From contig JACEEZ010018908.1 in the NCBI GenBank assembly GCA_016584305.1, forward strand, positions 493,434 to 557,433: a DNA stretch of 64,000 nt. The letters run 5' to 3'. Positions within the stretch are counted from its first letter, which is position 1, and the number at the start of each line of letters is the position of its first letter. The notes beneath the pieces were generated by a model. That model had not been told where the DNA came from and did no database searches. It saw nothing but the letters and a program-made list of their open reading frames with translations. This stretch comes from Chionoecetes opilio. Taxonomy: Eukaryota; Arthropoda; Malacostraca; Decapoda; Majidae. Positions 49,045 through 61,677 of this stretch are shown here, piece after piece. Position numbers and translations under genes: made by a program.

Positions 49045-49257
49045 TTAACCCCTTCACGCCCAGATCTTTCCTTTTCCATATGAGACCGTCTGTTATTAGC
49101 CAGAAAATAACGAAAAAGCTACTAAATATACCAAATTAGCTAATGGACAATGATATTAAACAGGTCATATCTATTACATGTTGCTTATATTCACTACAAA
49201 TCGTCTAATGCTCCCCAAATTACAATGAAAATTACGTTCTGGGTCTCAAGGGGTTAA
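49045..49257 (-). repeat. TTAA-flanked MITE, copy 13
   Basis: Full-length minus copy, somewhat diverged in the middle (ccatatgagaccgtc). Both TTAA ends present. Confidence 0.92.
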
Positions 49258-51439
49258 GGTCTCTTGCTTAAAATTATGTCTACGTTTACCTGATAGTATG
49301 GTTAACTATGATCAAATACAGCTGAAATTTAGAAGAACCGTACTATAATTCCCTTCTCTTGGCTTCAAATATCAGTCAGTAAGCAGCAAGGGGTCAGGAT
49401 TTTTCACCTCGTTAAAATAAACAGAGTATACAGGCCTCCTCCTTCTTACTGCTCACAGGCGCCTATTTACGCAACCAAGCGATCGAGCCTCTGAATGCAC
49501 AAACCTCCATACACGATCCCTGATCCAGATAACAAAGAACAGTGGAGAGAAAGAAAAGGAATTCCTTCGCGATTTTTTTTCTTAAGATGAATACAAAGCG
49601 TAAAACTATACAACAATTCGATCCAAATGCAACTATACGTATAGAAGGAATAAGATAAATAGGAATAAAGACTTGATCCTCCTCTCTTGAAAGTCTTGAC
49701 ATTGAGAAAATATCAGTAATAGATTATCATAAAAAAGTAATGGGAAGGAAATTCTAATGTAAAGGGAATATAAGGGAAATGTAAGGGAATGAGATAGGGA
49801 TGTAATCGGATAAATTATACACATGAGTAAAGTAGTGAAAATAAAGAAAGGATCGTTGCCAAGTACGTAATGCTTTCATTGATGGCTTCACCGTATACAA
49901 TGTCAAATTTAAACACCTTGAAATGTGTTATGTTCCTAGAAAGATGGATGTTGTAGAGCGATTTGATTAAGATTCATAAATGGGTGAACAGTTTAACAAG
50001 GGAGATGTAAGCAGAGTTCTTATAGTTTTTATGATCCAAAGCAATAAGTTAGATTGATCTTTATCTAAGCAAAAGGTTAAGTAAAGTAAAGTAAATTAAG
50101 TCAAGTAAAGTAAAAATAAAGAGAGCAGATTTAGGAGACAGGAAGTAAGTGCAAATACGATAAAGAGCTTTGAGGAAGATTAAACAAATGTGCGGGGAAG
50201 ATGACAGATGGTGATATTTGTTACGCGCATCTAATGTAGGCCAATATTTGACCTGCAGACTCCGTGCATTCTTAGGTTCGTAGATTTTGGACAGAACCGT
50301 ATATAGTTGGTTGTCTCCTCCACAGTGGTTCAGCCCCCACACCCGTCCAAGGAGGAACCCAGGATAATATATAGAGGATATGTATATCATCCTTGGGAGG
50401 AACTAACAGGGTGGATGGATGGATGGGTGGAGGGAGGGGGAGCGACACTTCAGTCTCTCACCTGCCGGGATGACACCCAGCAACGCTGTTCTTTATGTGT
50501 TCATTCAGGCGTTGTAAACATCACCCAAACAGCACAGTCACTCTTCCCGCCCCTCCTCCTGCCCCTCTTTTTTAGCGTCACGCCTCTCCCGCCGCCTCTG
50601 TCCCTCCTTCAGACCCTCGTCACGTCCCTCCCGTCTGTCATCTTCCCTGTTCCTATTCTTCTCCTACACACTCAGCGCCGCGCCCCTTCTCTCAATATTC
50701 CCCTCAGATAACTTCCCTTTCCATGTCACTCCCCTTCCCTCAACCCATCCCAGCCGCCCCTTCCCACACCCTGTCCCTCTCCTTTTCCTTGACTCCCTCA
50801 CGCACTCCCGCTCCCTGTCACCAGTATCAGGATATCCAGGCTGACTCCACGCCGACTGAGCTAGTATCACAGTGCGTTATTCACCGGCTGATAACGGCGA
50901 TGACACACGATCTCCACGTTCCCCCCGAAAGAGGTTAGATTCTAAGACCGATCTTGGTAAATTTGGGACCTCACACCCAACTCCCACCCCTGTGTTACCC
51001 ACACAAACATGGCACAATGACACCCATCACCAAAACATGGCATGAGACACCACCACCACCATCATAACCCAACAATATCAACAATAACAATAACATATAC
51101 AAAAACAAAACGCACAAACACCAACAAACGCCCCCCCCCTCCAAAAAAAAAAAAAAAAAAAAAAACCACAGTAGCGTTAATAAATAAGTACAACCGAACT
51201 GAACTAGGAGACCATAACTATAACAGGCACGTGAGACCTCCTTCCCGTAATGAGACCCCGCCCTGCAAGCCACCCCTCAGCTCCTCCACCCTCCGCCCTC
51301 TTATCACCGCTACTGCAGGGGCGTCGTCGTAGCGTTGATGTGTGTAGGAAAGTGAAGGTTGTACCCGGAAGATTAAAGGAGAGTCATGGAAGGGAATGAT
51401 GATTTAGTTAAAGATGATTAGCGTTGATGTATGTAGGAA
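49258..51439. other. Non-coding stretch
   Basis: No gene-like frame. Contains a short aagtaaagtaaa tract near 50085-50115, a C-rich/A-rich junction at 51131-51165 and a SINE-like tail (gaccgatcttggtaaatttg) at 50948. Confidence 0.4.
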
Positions 51440-51479
51440 GTGAAGGTTGCGCTCGGGAGATTAGAGAAAAGAGTCATGG

Positions 51480-52410
51480 AAGGGGAAGGAAGTGATAAGA
51501 GGAAGGAAGAGAGAAGAGGAAGGAAGAAGAGAGGAAGGAGAGATAGGGGAAGAAGTGTAGAAGAGGAAGGAGGAGAAAGAGGAAGAGAGAAGAGGAAGGA
51601 AGAGAGAAAGAGGAAGGAAGAGAGAAGAGGAAGGAAGTGAGAAGAGGAAGGAGAGAGAGAAGAGGAAGGAAGAGAGAAGAGGAAGGAAGAGAGAAGAGGA
51701 AGGAAGAGAGAAGAGGAAGGAAGAGAGAAGAGGAAGGAAGAGAGAAGAGGAAGGAAGTGAGAAGAGGAAGGAGGAGAGAAGAGGAAGGAAGAGAGAAGAG
51801 GAAGGAAGAGAGAAGAGGAAGGAAGAGAGAAGAGGAAGGAAGAGAGAAGAGGAAGGAAGAGAGAAGAGGAAGGAAGAGAGAAGAGGAAGGAAGTGAGAAG
51901 AGGAAGGAAGAGAGAAGAGGAAGGAAGAGAGAAGAGGAAGGAAGAGAGAAGAGGAAGGAAGAGAGAAGAGGAAGGAAGAGAGAAGAGGAAGGAAGTGAGA
52001 AGAGGAAGGAGGAAGAAGAGGAAGGAAGAGAAAAGAGGAAGGAAGGAAAGAGGAAGGAAGAGAGAAGAGGAAGGAAAGAGAGAAGGAGGAAGGAAGAGAG
52101 AAGAGGAAGGAAGAGAGAAGAGGAAGGAAGAGAGAAGAGGAAGGAAGAGAGAAGAGGAAGGAAGGAGAAGAGGAAGGAAGAGGAGAAGAGAGAGGAAGGA
52201 AGGAGAAGAGGAAGGAAGAGAGAGAAGGAGAGGAAGAGAGAAGAGGAAGGAAGAGAGAAGAGGAAGGAAGTGAGAAGAGGAAGGAAGAGAGAAGAGGAAG
52301 GAAGTGAGAAGAGGAAGGAAGAGAGAAGAGGAAGGAAGAGAGAAGAGGAAGGAAGTGAGAAGAGGAAGGAAGTGAGAAGAGGAAGGAGGAGAGAAGAGGA
52401 AGAAAGCATG
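51480..52410. repeat. Polypurine minisatellite, ~15-bp unit
   Basis: About 930 bp almost purely of G and A on the plus strand, built from a 15-bp unit agagaagaggaagga with gtgagaag variants. Frames of 268 and 311 codons on the two strands are low-complexity artefacts of the 15-bp period. Confidence 0.97.
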
Positions 52411-52734
52411 GAAGGAGATGATGACTTACGGGAAGATGATTAGGAGTTAGGATGATAAAGAGGAGTTAGGGAGATAGATCGAGCAGTCAGGGTGAAGATT
52501 ATAGGATAGGAGGTGGTGATAACGTGGGTGGATGAAGTGGGATGAGATAGAGGGAGGAGAGATGCTCTGGTGGGTGGTAACGGGTGTCAGGGAGAAGTAT
52601 TATGATAGGGGGATTGGAGGAGGGAGAAAGGCAACAGATGTGAAGAGATGGAGTGAGATGCTGTGATAGGCGAGAGCTGCGTCAAGATCGGGAATGTTAA
52701 GATGCCATTGACTTTAAAGATCATGATGTAGCAG

Positions 52735-52738
<4 letters not shown>

Positions 52739-52768
<30 letters not shown>

Positions 52769-52776
52769 CAGATTCA

Positions 52777-52828
<52 letters not shown>
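52739..52828. repeat. (GA)n microsatellite
   Basis: Two (GA)n runs separated by ttcagattcagat. Confidence 0.95.
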
Positions 52829-52830
<2 letters not shown>

Positions 52831-52831
52831 T

Positions 52832-53230
52832 ATGGCGGTAGTTCGTGTCCCTGGCTGCCAATCCGTCGGGACATCCGCAAATACCGCGGTTCGAGTCTCA
52901 CCTAAGGCAGATGACACGCGTGCATGTCTTCCTGTTTTCTACATAGGCGACATTGGCCAGGCTTCACCGGGGATGGGGTAGGATTGGGTAAATTCAAGGA
53001 TACGGAGATGAGCACCCAGGCCAGTAGCCATTGCCCTCCATCCCCGCTGCTCTTTTCAACTGTACAGTTTCACACAAGCAGGTGCCGGCGGCTAGTGTTC
53101 TGTCGCTTCCCATTGCATCATTTCCCCTCAGCCACTGCCAATGTGGGAGTCCCGGTGGGGCGCCTCTCCTCCCCTCCATCATCTCTCCCCGCCGCCCATT
53201 ACTTGCCTTCCTCTTCCGCTAATGTAAGCA
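52832..53230 (+). repeat. Possible tRNA-derived SINE
   Basis: Starts right after the (GA)n. It has atggcggtagttcgtgtccc and a box-B-like CGCGGTTCGAGTCTC about 45 nt later, then a GC-rich body with cacccaggccagtagccatt. Boundaries are rough. Confidence 0.45.
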
Positions 53231-53619
53231 GTTCTCACTCTTATAGTGATTCACTCTGTAATAGTCTTAAAGTCCTTCACATTAACAATAATCTGACAAA
53301 CGTGACTATCCAAGGCAACCAAATTCGCAGCGTGATTGTAGGAACCTCTGCAGAGGAAGGAAAAAGGGTCTCGAGGCGCAGGGGAGGAAATGCGTGAGCA
53401 GGGCGGGGAACGATAGGGACTCCCTAACCCCCACCGCATCATTTGTCTCCCATATAATAAAAGCCGCGGGAGAAATAACTGTGTCACGGGTGCGCTGACA
53501 CCCTGGCCAACCCAGCCCTAGCGCCTCATTGTGCGCTGTTTCAGAACACAGCCTCGCGGCCGCAAGGTTTCAGGGCACGGCACGGCACCTCCGCCCCGCG
53601 CCGCCCCTCACCCTCCACA

Positions 53620-53665
53620 CGATAACGATATTCCCAAGGCCAAGGGATATAGATTGGCCTTGGGT
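53620..53665. repeat. Short inverted repeat
   Basis: CCCAAGGCCAA and TTGGCCTTGGG arms around a ~10-nt loop (near 53630-53662). Confidence 0.8.
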
Positions 53666-53750
53666 ATTTCCTCTTCCTAGACATGTGATTCATAGCTATG
53701 ATGTTGACAGAAATTAACGTTATCCTGTCATTTTTCTCTCAGCATTGTCG

Positions 53751-53897
53751 TTGTATTGTATTGTATTTGTGTTGTGTATAGTGTGTGTGTGTGTGTCTGT
53801 GTGTATAGTGTTGTATTGTATTGTATTTGTGTTGTGTATAGTGTGTGTGTGTGTGTCTGTGTGTATAGTGTTGTATTGTATTGTATTGTATTGTATT
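53751..53897. repeat. 60-bp tandem repeat, ~2.4 copies
   Basis: Identical 60-bp units of ttgtattgtattgtatttgt followed by a (GT)n-rich half ending gtgtatagtg, trailing into (TTGTA)n. Confidence 0.95.
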
Positions 53898-53899
53898 AA

Positions 53900-56390
53900 G
53901 GTTTCGATATTTACACACACGCAGGAATCAAAAGTCAAACGATCATTTAGTGTTGTGGTTCACCTGGAGCCTCGCGCGGCCACTTTGTGCTGGCCGAATA
54001 ATTGAATTTCCCTGTTCATGCGGTGTCCTCGGCTGCCTGTATCCATGCTCGTCCTGCCGCACGCTGGGGACGGAAAGGGGGTAGGAGGTATGCATGGGAG
54101 TGAGTGGGGAGGTAAGGGGAAGGGGGGACGGGAGATGTGGGAATGAGAGGGGAGGTGAGGGGGGGGAGGGAGGGCGTGGACCTTACACAAAGCGATGTCC
54201 GAGGTAATTACAGTGAGCGGCGTGCTTGTTCCAGGTGAATGGCGGTGAAGGCCGGTGTCGCGTCCCACCAATGTCACTGTACACACAAGGCCTTCACTGC
54301 ATACTGTACTACTGTGATCGCTTCATTCTGCTCGTCCCCTGATATACTGATTCCCTCGGCGTGTTGTGTGTTTAAGGTTTAGGTTTAGATGTTTTTGTCC
54401 TTTATAATTATAGTTCCTAAGGTAGAGCGAGGGCGTGGCAGGTGCCGGGGGGTGTCATAAAAAAAAAGCCACAGGCGCTAATAGGCTAACAAAAAGAAAA
54501 AAAAAGGGCGATCCATGGCTTTATTCTTTCCAGGGACACCTACATTTTTTTTGCATGTGTGCTGCACTACGCCCCCCCCCCCCCCTACCCCCCGTGGCCA
54601 CGTCTCATCACCCCAGCGTCGCCCAAGGATAATATAAAGTATTATATTGTCCTTGGCGTCCTTATCCTTATATCGAGTAGCCTTATCATTGGCGTCGTCC
54701 CTTCCTTGGTTCCATATACGCGGCGGCGGTGGAGTCATAATAGTAATAGTAATAATAATAATGATAATAAAAAAAAAAAAAAAAAAAAAAATAATAATGA
54801 TAACAATAATGAACACGTAGGTTGTTAATATTGCACACTATAACCCGCACAGGTTAGGCACAGCATCAACACACCGCTGCCTGCCTGGCGGCCACGCCCG
54901 TACAATTTTTTTTGTCCAGTCTGCCACATCGGCGTCACGTGCACGGCAGTCACACTTGAGAGCGTCTTGCTGTGGCTAATGGCTAACTGTTCTCACCTTA
55001 ACAAAGACTCCTACATCTTCGGGCAAATAATAAAACGCAAAATTTACTTACGTCGAACAAAATACCTAAGAATATAACATCAATATTAATAAAAAAAATC
55101 TACTTAAAAGCCTAAGGTCCCTCCGAGGACGCAGTCCGAATGGCAAGTTTGCACAGTCTGAAATTGTACGCCACTGATTACAGGTGCCCCGCTCTGCTCG
55201 TCACCTCTGGCGTTTTTCAATCATGTTTTTATGTAACAAAACTTTCTGACATGCCTGGATCGCTTTTAATTTGTCCGGCTCACGTAGAACGCGACACAGC
55301 ACGAAACTGTAACACGGTGCTGCTTGTGACACGCTTGTGCCGCCCTATTTCTTGCTCTCGCGGGGCAGTGACTAAGGCAGCCGCGGCGGGGGATAGTTGA
55401 GGCTCAAAGGGAGAAACAGGAAGTCTCTGAAGCGCCAAGGGAAGCTTTGCGACAAGAAGGGTGGAGACGATGGCTGAAATTTGCAATGGGGCCACGAAGG
55501 CCATGAGACAAAACAAGCAAGGACACAAAGCTTAAGGCAAATCACAAACCAGACATTCTCGTACAGGTAGACGTCACCACCACCGACAATTTTTTTTTCC
55601 CCGTGACCATGAGACAAACTGCAAAAAAGCTCCCTCCGTCAGTGAAATAATCGTCGTTGTGTTGTCTTGTATGGATCTCTTAGATTTGTCAGGGAAACAA
55701 TATGCATAAAAAAGCGACCCGTGCCATTGTTCTGAAGCAGGCATGAAGATAAAAACAATCAGAAAATAACAAGATATCTAAATAAGGAAGCATTACCAGC
55801 AGCCGCGTAACAAAGGGTCTGCCAAGGCGTGCAGCTCAAGGCTTTGTGCGGGTTCTGCGCTGACGATTGTCTGTTCTGCAAATTCTCTTATCCACTTTTT
55901 TGACGAATATGTGGTCATGATCGAATTTGAGACTCAATTTGATGATTTGCACCACGATTTTGCTGTATTCTACTCAGTTTTAATATTCGTTGGACTATAT
56001 GGGGGACGATACATTGCGTATTGACTGTTATTCCCTTGTCGCTATACTCGCGGTCGGTCATGTTATCATTAATCTAAGCAAAGCCTTTAAAATTAGTATC
56101 TAACCTAACCTAATTCTAAAGGCTTTGAATCTAAGTATATACAGCAAACTTTCATGTAGTCTGCTCGTAGGTTCCATTGTTTACCCAGGTATCAAAACGT
56201 CCTACGGGGATACTTTCTCATGAAGGCGTCATGGTCTTACAATAGGTCGCAGCGATGGGAGTGGCTGGGTGCGGTGATAAGATACCAGTGTCAGCTTGTC
56301 ACCTTATATAGTCCTCCCATGCACGCCGAAAAAATTGCTTCATCCCTAATTTACGCTGCCTTCATCAACGCCCCTGTTACCACCTCCTCC
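53900..56390. other. Non-coding stretch
   Basis: No recognisable gene. G-rich 54100-54175, poly-C near 54571-54590 and an (AAT)n/A-run at 54738-54800. Short frames have no resemblance to known families. Confidence 0.4.
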
Positions 56391-56399
56391 TCGTTCCTA

Positions 56400-56460
56400 A
56401 ATACAAACCTAAATACAGACCTAAATACAGACCTAAATACAGACCTAAATACAGACCAGA
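56400..56460. repeat. 12-bp tandem repeat
   Basis: Five copies of aaatacagacct, the first with aaacct. Confidence 0.9.
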
Positions 56461-56466
56461 CCTCTG

Positions 56467-56589
56467 CGCGTTTTTGAGCTTCTCTTTTTGACAGCGTCCC
56501 GTGTAGCTTTTTGTCTGGCTTGGCGGGCGTGGTTAAAAAGTGGAGCGAATAGAAAGATAACATCATAGTGAAAGAGGGTTTTTATGGGA

Positions 56590-56673
<84 letters not shown>

Positions 56674-56796
56674 CACACAGACAGATGCACCAGTCATTAG
56701 TTTTATGGCCGCGTAATTGGAGGGCGTAATTAGAGTATTTTGTATATATTCTCGGTATAATGGCCTCGTCCTTGTTACTTAGCAACCACCACCACT

Positions 56797-56836
<40 letters not shown>

Positions 56837-56935
56837 CCTTGTCCCCCCCTCTCTAAAGCATGTGTGACCTTCGCGACGACATGCACTACACACTCATTAC
56901 CATCGTCAGTGCACCATAAACTTACTAATCTACAC

Positions 56936-56966
<31 letters not shown>

Positions 56967-57090
56967 AGGTCTTTGCTAAGTAACAAGGACGAGGTCATTA
57001 TACCGAGAATATATACAAAATACTCTAATTACGCCCTCCAATTACGCTGCCATAAAACTAATGACTGGTGCATCTGTCTGTGTGTATGAG

Positions 57091-57159
<69 letters not shown>

Positions 57160-57298
57160 TGTGTGTGTATGCGTCCCATAAAAACCCTCTTTCACTATGA
57201 TGTTATCTTTCAATCACGTTCCACTTTTTAACCACGCCCGCCAAGCCAGACAAAAAGCTACGCGAAACGGTCCCAAAAAGAGAAGCTCAAAAACGCGT
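56467..57298. repeat. Large palindrome with mirrored microsatellites
   Basis: Left arm 56467-56785 and right arm ~56973-57298 are inverted copies. Shared pieces include gcgtttttgagcttctcttt, gcttttTGTCTGGCTTGGCG, aaccctctttcactatgatg, gcaccagtcattagttttat and ggcctcgtccttgttactta (in left-arm orientation or its complement). The left arm carries (CT)n (56594-56670), the right arm the complementary (GA)n (57090-57158). The ~187-bp spacer has (ATC)n at 56796-56836 and (CA)n at 56936-56966. Confidence 0.93.
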
Positions 57299-57338
57299 CG
57301 AGGCAAAGTGAGCACGAGGGGAAAGTGGCTGCCGGAGA

Positions 57339-57736
57339 GGAAGGAAGGAAGGAAGGAAGGAAGGAAGGAAGGAAGGAAGGAAGGAAGGAAGGAAGGAAGG
57401 AAGGAAGGAAGGAAGGGAAAGGAGGGAGTGGTTAAGAAGAAAGGAAGGAAGGAAGGGAAAGAAGGAAAGGAAAGGAGGGAGTGGTTAAGAAGGAAGGAAT
57501 GAAGGAAGGGAAAGAAGGAAAGGAAGGAAGGGAGTGGTTAAGAAGGAAGGAGGGAAGGAAGGGAAAGAAGGAAGGGAAAGGAGGGAGTGGTTAAGAAGAA
57601 AGGAAGGGAAAGAAGGAAGGAAGGAAGGAAGGAAAGGAAAGGAGGGAGTGGTAAAGGAGGCAGTGGTTAAGAAGGAAGGAAGGAAGGAAGGAAGGGAAAG
57701 AAGGGAGAAGGAAAGAAAAAAAGGAAGGAAGGAAAG
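57339..57736. repeat. (GGAA)n minisatellite
   Basis: Pure (GGAA)n to ~57415, then a higher-order repeat of gggaaaggagggagtggtta plus agaaggaagg units. Confidence 0.96.
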
Positions 57737-58029
57737 TGGCTGCCGGAGATTTGTGACTACAATTGAGACCATTATTACGGTACATGTGTAAGATGGAGGG
57801 AAGGAGGGAAGGAGTGAGGGAGTAGAGAAGGAAGGGGAAGATACAAGGGTGATAATAAGGGTGAATGTAAGAGACAAGAGAAGTAAAGTGACGAGAGAAG
57901 TGAGGGTGGAGGATAAAGAGGTAAATAAATGTACATGGGGGTTAAGAGTAGGAAAGGGAAAGAGAAAAGGAAATAGATATGAATAAGTGAAAGGGTTATG
58001 CGAGGTTGTATAAAGAAATAAAAGTTATA

Positions 58030-58373
58030 TATTTTTTTTTTTTTACATTTGTGCCTATAGCGCCTGTAGGCAGTGGTAACCCAGGGCTCGGATAGTACGC
58101 TCTGGAGGTTCACTTAAAGGCTGTGATGATGGTTGGTCCTCGCCCGTGGTGGCGCAGGCAGGATTCTTATAGTGACGCCTGTGAGGCTCATGCCGCCCCC
58201 CTGTGTCCTCCGATGCACTCGCAGTCGAAGGTAGAGTTGATGGGCAGGGCATGTGGGTGTTCTTAGGCCACTCGACGGTGCAGAAAGGTTTTGGGTTTCT
58301 TCGGGGATCGAACTCGGGTCACCGAGAACGCCAGTCGGAGACGCTAACCACTCCGCTACCGCCTCCCTTATAT
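58030..58373 (-). repeat. tRNA-derived SINE with poly(A) tail
   Basis: Minus-strand head GGCGGTAGCGGAGTGGTTAG (box A) and GACCCGAGTTCGATCCCC (box B), body with a TAAGAATCCTGCCTGCGCCA stretch, and a T-run on the plus strand at 58030-58044 that is the element's A tail. The most complete SINE in the window. Confidence 0.8.
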
Positions 58374-58386
58374 ACGTATATATGCT

Positions 58387-58667
<281 letters not shown>

Positions 58668-59044
58668 GTAACGTTACCTGACAGAGGAAGTTTTTATCTT
58701 CCCGCCTCTGAGCCGCATTTTCTCACGGGAAAAGTGAGGGATTTAACGAGGCTTTTGGTGTTTACAGCGCTTTGTCGGGATCGGTTACCACAACAATAAC
58801 AATAACAATGCTAACATCAAGAAGAGGAGATAATGGCACAATAACAATAACAATCCTAACAACAACAACAATAACGCTAACAACATCAATAAGAGGAAAT
58901 AATGGAACAACAACGGCATAAGTGTTCCAATATTCAACTGATTCTGATTTAGTTCACGTTTCCTTTATGAATAGAAGAAGAAAGAAACATTCGAATTTAC
59001 TCACGAAGACCATATAGACAAAGGTAACATACAAGGACGGGAAA

Positions 59045-59400
59045 TGGAGGAGGAGGAGGAAGAGAGGAGAGGAGGAGGAGGAGGAAGAGAGGAGGAGGAG
59101 GAGGAGGAGGAAGAGAGGAGGAGGAGGAAAGGAGGAGGAGGAGGAGGAAGAGAGGAGGAGGAAGAGAGGAGGAGGAGGAAGACAGGAGGAGGAGGAGGAA
59201 GAGAGGAGGAGGAGGAGGAAGAGAGGAGGAGGAAGAGAGGAGGAGGAGGAAGACAGGAGGAGGAGGAGGAAGAGAGGAGGAGGAGGAGGAAGAGAGGAGG
59301 AGGAGGAAGACAGGAGGAGGAGGAGGAAGAGAGGAGGAGGAGGAGGAGGAGGAGGAGTGAAGAATGAGGAAGAGGAAGAAGAAGAAGAAGAAGAAGAAGG
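59045..59400. repeat. (GGA)n-rich minisatellite
   Basis: gaggaggaggaggaagagag-type repeats of variable length with gacagg variants. Confidence 0.96.
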
Positions 59401-60545
59401 GAGGAAATTCAACTCCCGTGTATACATAAAAAAGAAAAAAAGAAGAAAAAAATACACGCCACGCCTTCATAAACATCCAGGCTTGACCCTAAAACAAAGC
59501 CTGAAGGAGCGAGGCAGAACATTACATTAGAAGAAGAATAGAAGAACATTAATTAAGAACAGGAGCGGAGCATTACCTAAGACTGTGCTTCCCTAGGGCG
59601 GGCCAGGTGAAGGAGGGGGCAGAGGACAGGCACGCATGGAGGAGCACGTAAGGAGGCGACACTTTCCTGGACGCGTGTATACATCGAGGATTTCGTAAGG
59701 AGGTGACACTAGTTTCCTTTAACGTTTGTATATGGAGGATTTCAGGGGCTACGACCAAGCTAATGATGCTGAACTGTTGCTAGTCACTGTGTTCCTCCAG
59801 CGGCGTGTGCACTTCTCCGAGAAAAGATTGTTACTGCCAGATATAATGATCATCGCTTTGAAACCATTCGACCCTTTCCGAAGCATCGTTCGAACTCAAG
59901 ACTATGAGTAAACGAGTTGTTGTAGCAATCATGCCCTCTGCGTTGAGTACCTACAGTAATTCCATTCTACACTGTACTATGCTACGCTCTTTCCCTACTA
60001 AACTTGACCATTCTTCATTTCTACTAATGCCGCTATGCTGTATGCTTACACCAAACACAGCATAAAGCTTCCATCTTACTTCACAAAACTTGATTGGCAT
60101 TCACTTCTGCTCGGTTCGCTCCTCTGAACCCTGAACCACACCAAAGATCATACTTCTCTCTCTTCACTTATGCTACACTACACAAAATAAAACTCCAGTC
60201 ATTGGCACAACATAACTTGACAAAATACTATACACTACACTTTTCTATATACGTTTAGTGCGCTGCGTCACTGTGCTAAATAAGGCGAAGCACAATGCGT
60301 TTTAACCTCTTTCACAACATTGCATAAATAGCAGCATTGATAACGTCACTGTAGCTCCACAACACTACCCTATGCTGCACCATAACACTGTAATGGCATC
60401 ATAGCTACGATACTCTGGCCATAACACGCTGCTATGTCTGTTTTTGCGATCACAGTCCTACTAATCAATCAAACTATATGAATAAGGAAGATAAAGAAAA
60501 TAAGAGAAACAGGTCCTAGGAATAAGAAAACATAACCCCGATGAG
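59401..60545. other. Non-coding stretch
   Basis: No gene recognised; 59900-60460 is a plain mixed-composition region without visible repeats. Confidence 0.4.
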
Positions 60546-60945
60546 AAGGAGGAGGAGGAGGAGGACGACGACGAGGAGGTGGAAGAGGAGGAGGAGGAGG
60601 AGGAGGAGGAGGGAGGAGGAGGAAGGAGGAGGAAAAGGAAGAGGAGGAGGAATAGGACGAGGACGAGGAGGAAGAGCATGAGGACGAGGAAAAGGAGGAG
60701 GAGGAGGAGGAATAGGAGGAGGAGGAGGAGGAGGAGGAGGAGGAGGAGGAGGAGGAGGAGGAAGATGATGAGGACGAGGAGGAAGAAGAGGAGGACGAGG
60801 AAAAGGAAGAGGATGAAGAGGAGGAGGTAGACGAGAAGGAGAAGCAGGAGGAAGAGGAGGAGGAGGAGGAGGAGGAGGAGGAGGAAGAGGAGGAGGAGGA
60901 GGAGGAGGAGGTGGTAGAGGAGGAGGAGGAAGAGGAGGAGGAACA
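60546..60945. repeat. (GGA)n low-complexity tract
   Basis: Imperfect gga/aga/cga repeats. Frames on both strands are artefacts. Confidence 0.96.
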
Positions 60946-61141
60946 ATAGCTAAAGAACAGAATCTAAAAAACGAGGAGAAAAAAAATCGTATTCATCATT
61001 TGTGAGTGAGGTCGATGGCTCCTGCGGCTATACTATATAATACATCTAATGGGCGTTGTGGGCGGGCGGATGGGCGTGCGTGCCTTATCATCTCCCCCAC
61101 CACAGCCTCCTACTGATACGTATATACGCCCTTATAGCAAC

Positions 61142-61462
61142 ACTGCCCCCCCTTCCCCCTCCCCCTTATAGCAACACTGCACCCCCCCTCTCCCCCTAGC
61201 CCCTCCCCCTTATAGCAACACTGCCCCCCCCTCCTCTTCCCCTAGTCCCTCCCCCTTATAGCAACACTGGCCCCCCTTCCCCCTCCCCCTTATAGCAACA
61301 CTGTCCCCCCTTCCCCCTCCCCCTTATAGCAACACTGGCCCCCCTTCCCCCTCCCCCTTATAGCAACACTGCCCCTCCTTCCCCCTAGCCTTTATAGCAA
61401 CACTACCCCCCTCTCCCCTCCCCCTTATAGCAACAATGCCCCCCCTTCCCCCTCCTTTCCCC
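61142..61462. repeat. ~32-bp C-rich minisatellite
   Basis: About nine units of ccccttatagcaacactgcc followed by a C/T-rich filler (ccccttccccct). Confidence 0.94.
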
Positions 61463-61539
61463 TTATGTGAGTTAATATAAATTTCTACCAATGTGTAATG
61501 TATAATAGAAAAGAATAATAATGAGGTAGGCATGTTAAT

Positions 61540-61665
61540 TAGATTATTACGGTAGTCCAATAAATATAAATTAATAAAAGAAAGTGAATAACGAAGTATA
61601 TATGATGATGATATTATTACGGTAGTTCAATATGTGTAAATCAATAACAAAAAGATGAATAACGT
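61540..61665. repeat. Direct repeats next to the fold-back element
   Basis: gattattacggtagtccaat (61541) and attattacggtagttcaata (61613) start two related ~65-bp units. A third copy lies on the other side of the fold-back element at about 62731-62780, in the same orientation. Confidence 0.85.
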
Positions 61666-61677
61666 ACTATACATGTA

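Noticed and set aside
51474..52443. 268- and 311-residue frames (Arg/Glu/Lys-rich and Ser/Leu-rich)
   Set aside because: Products of a 15-bp polypurine repeat, with no other coding evidence.
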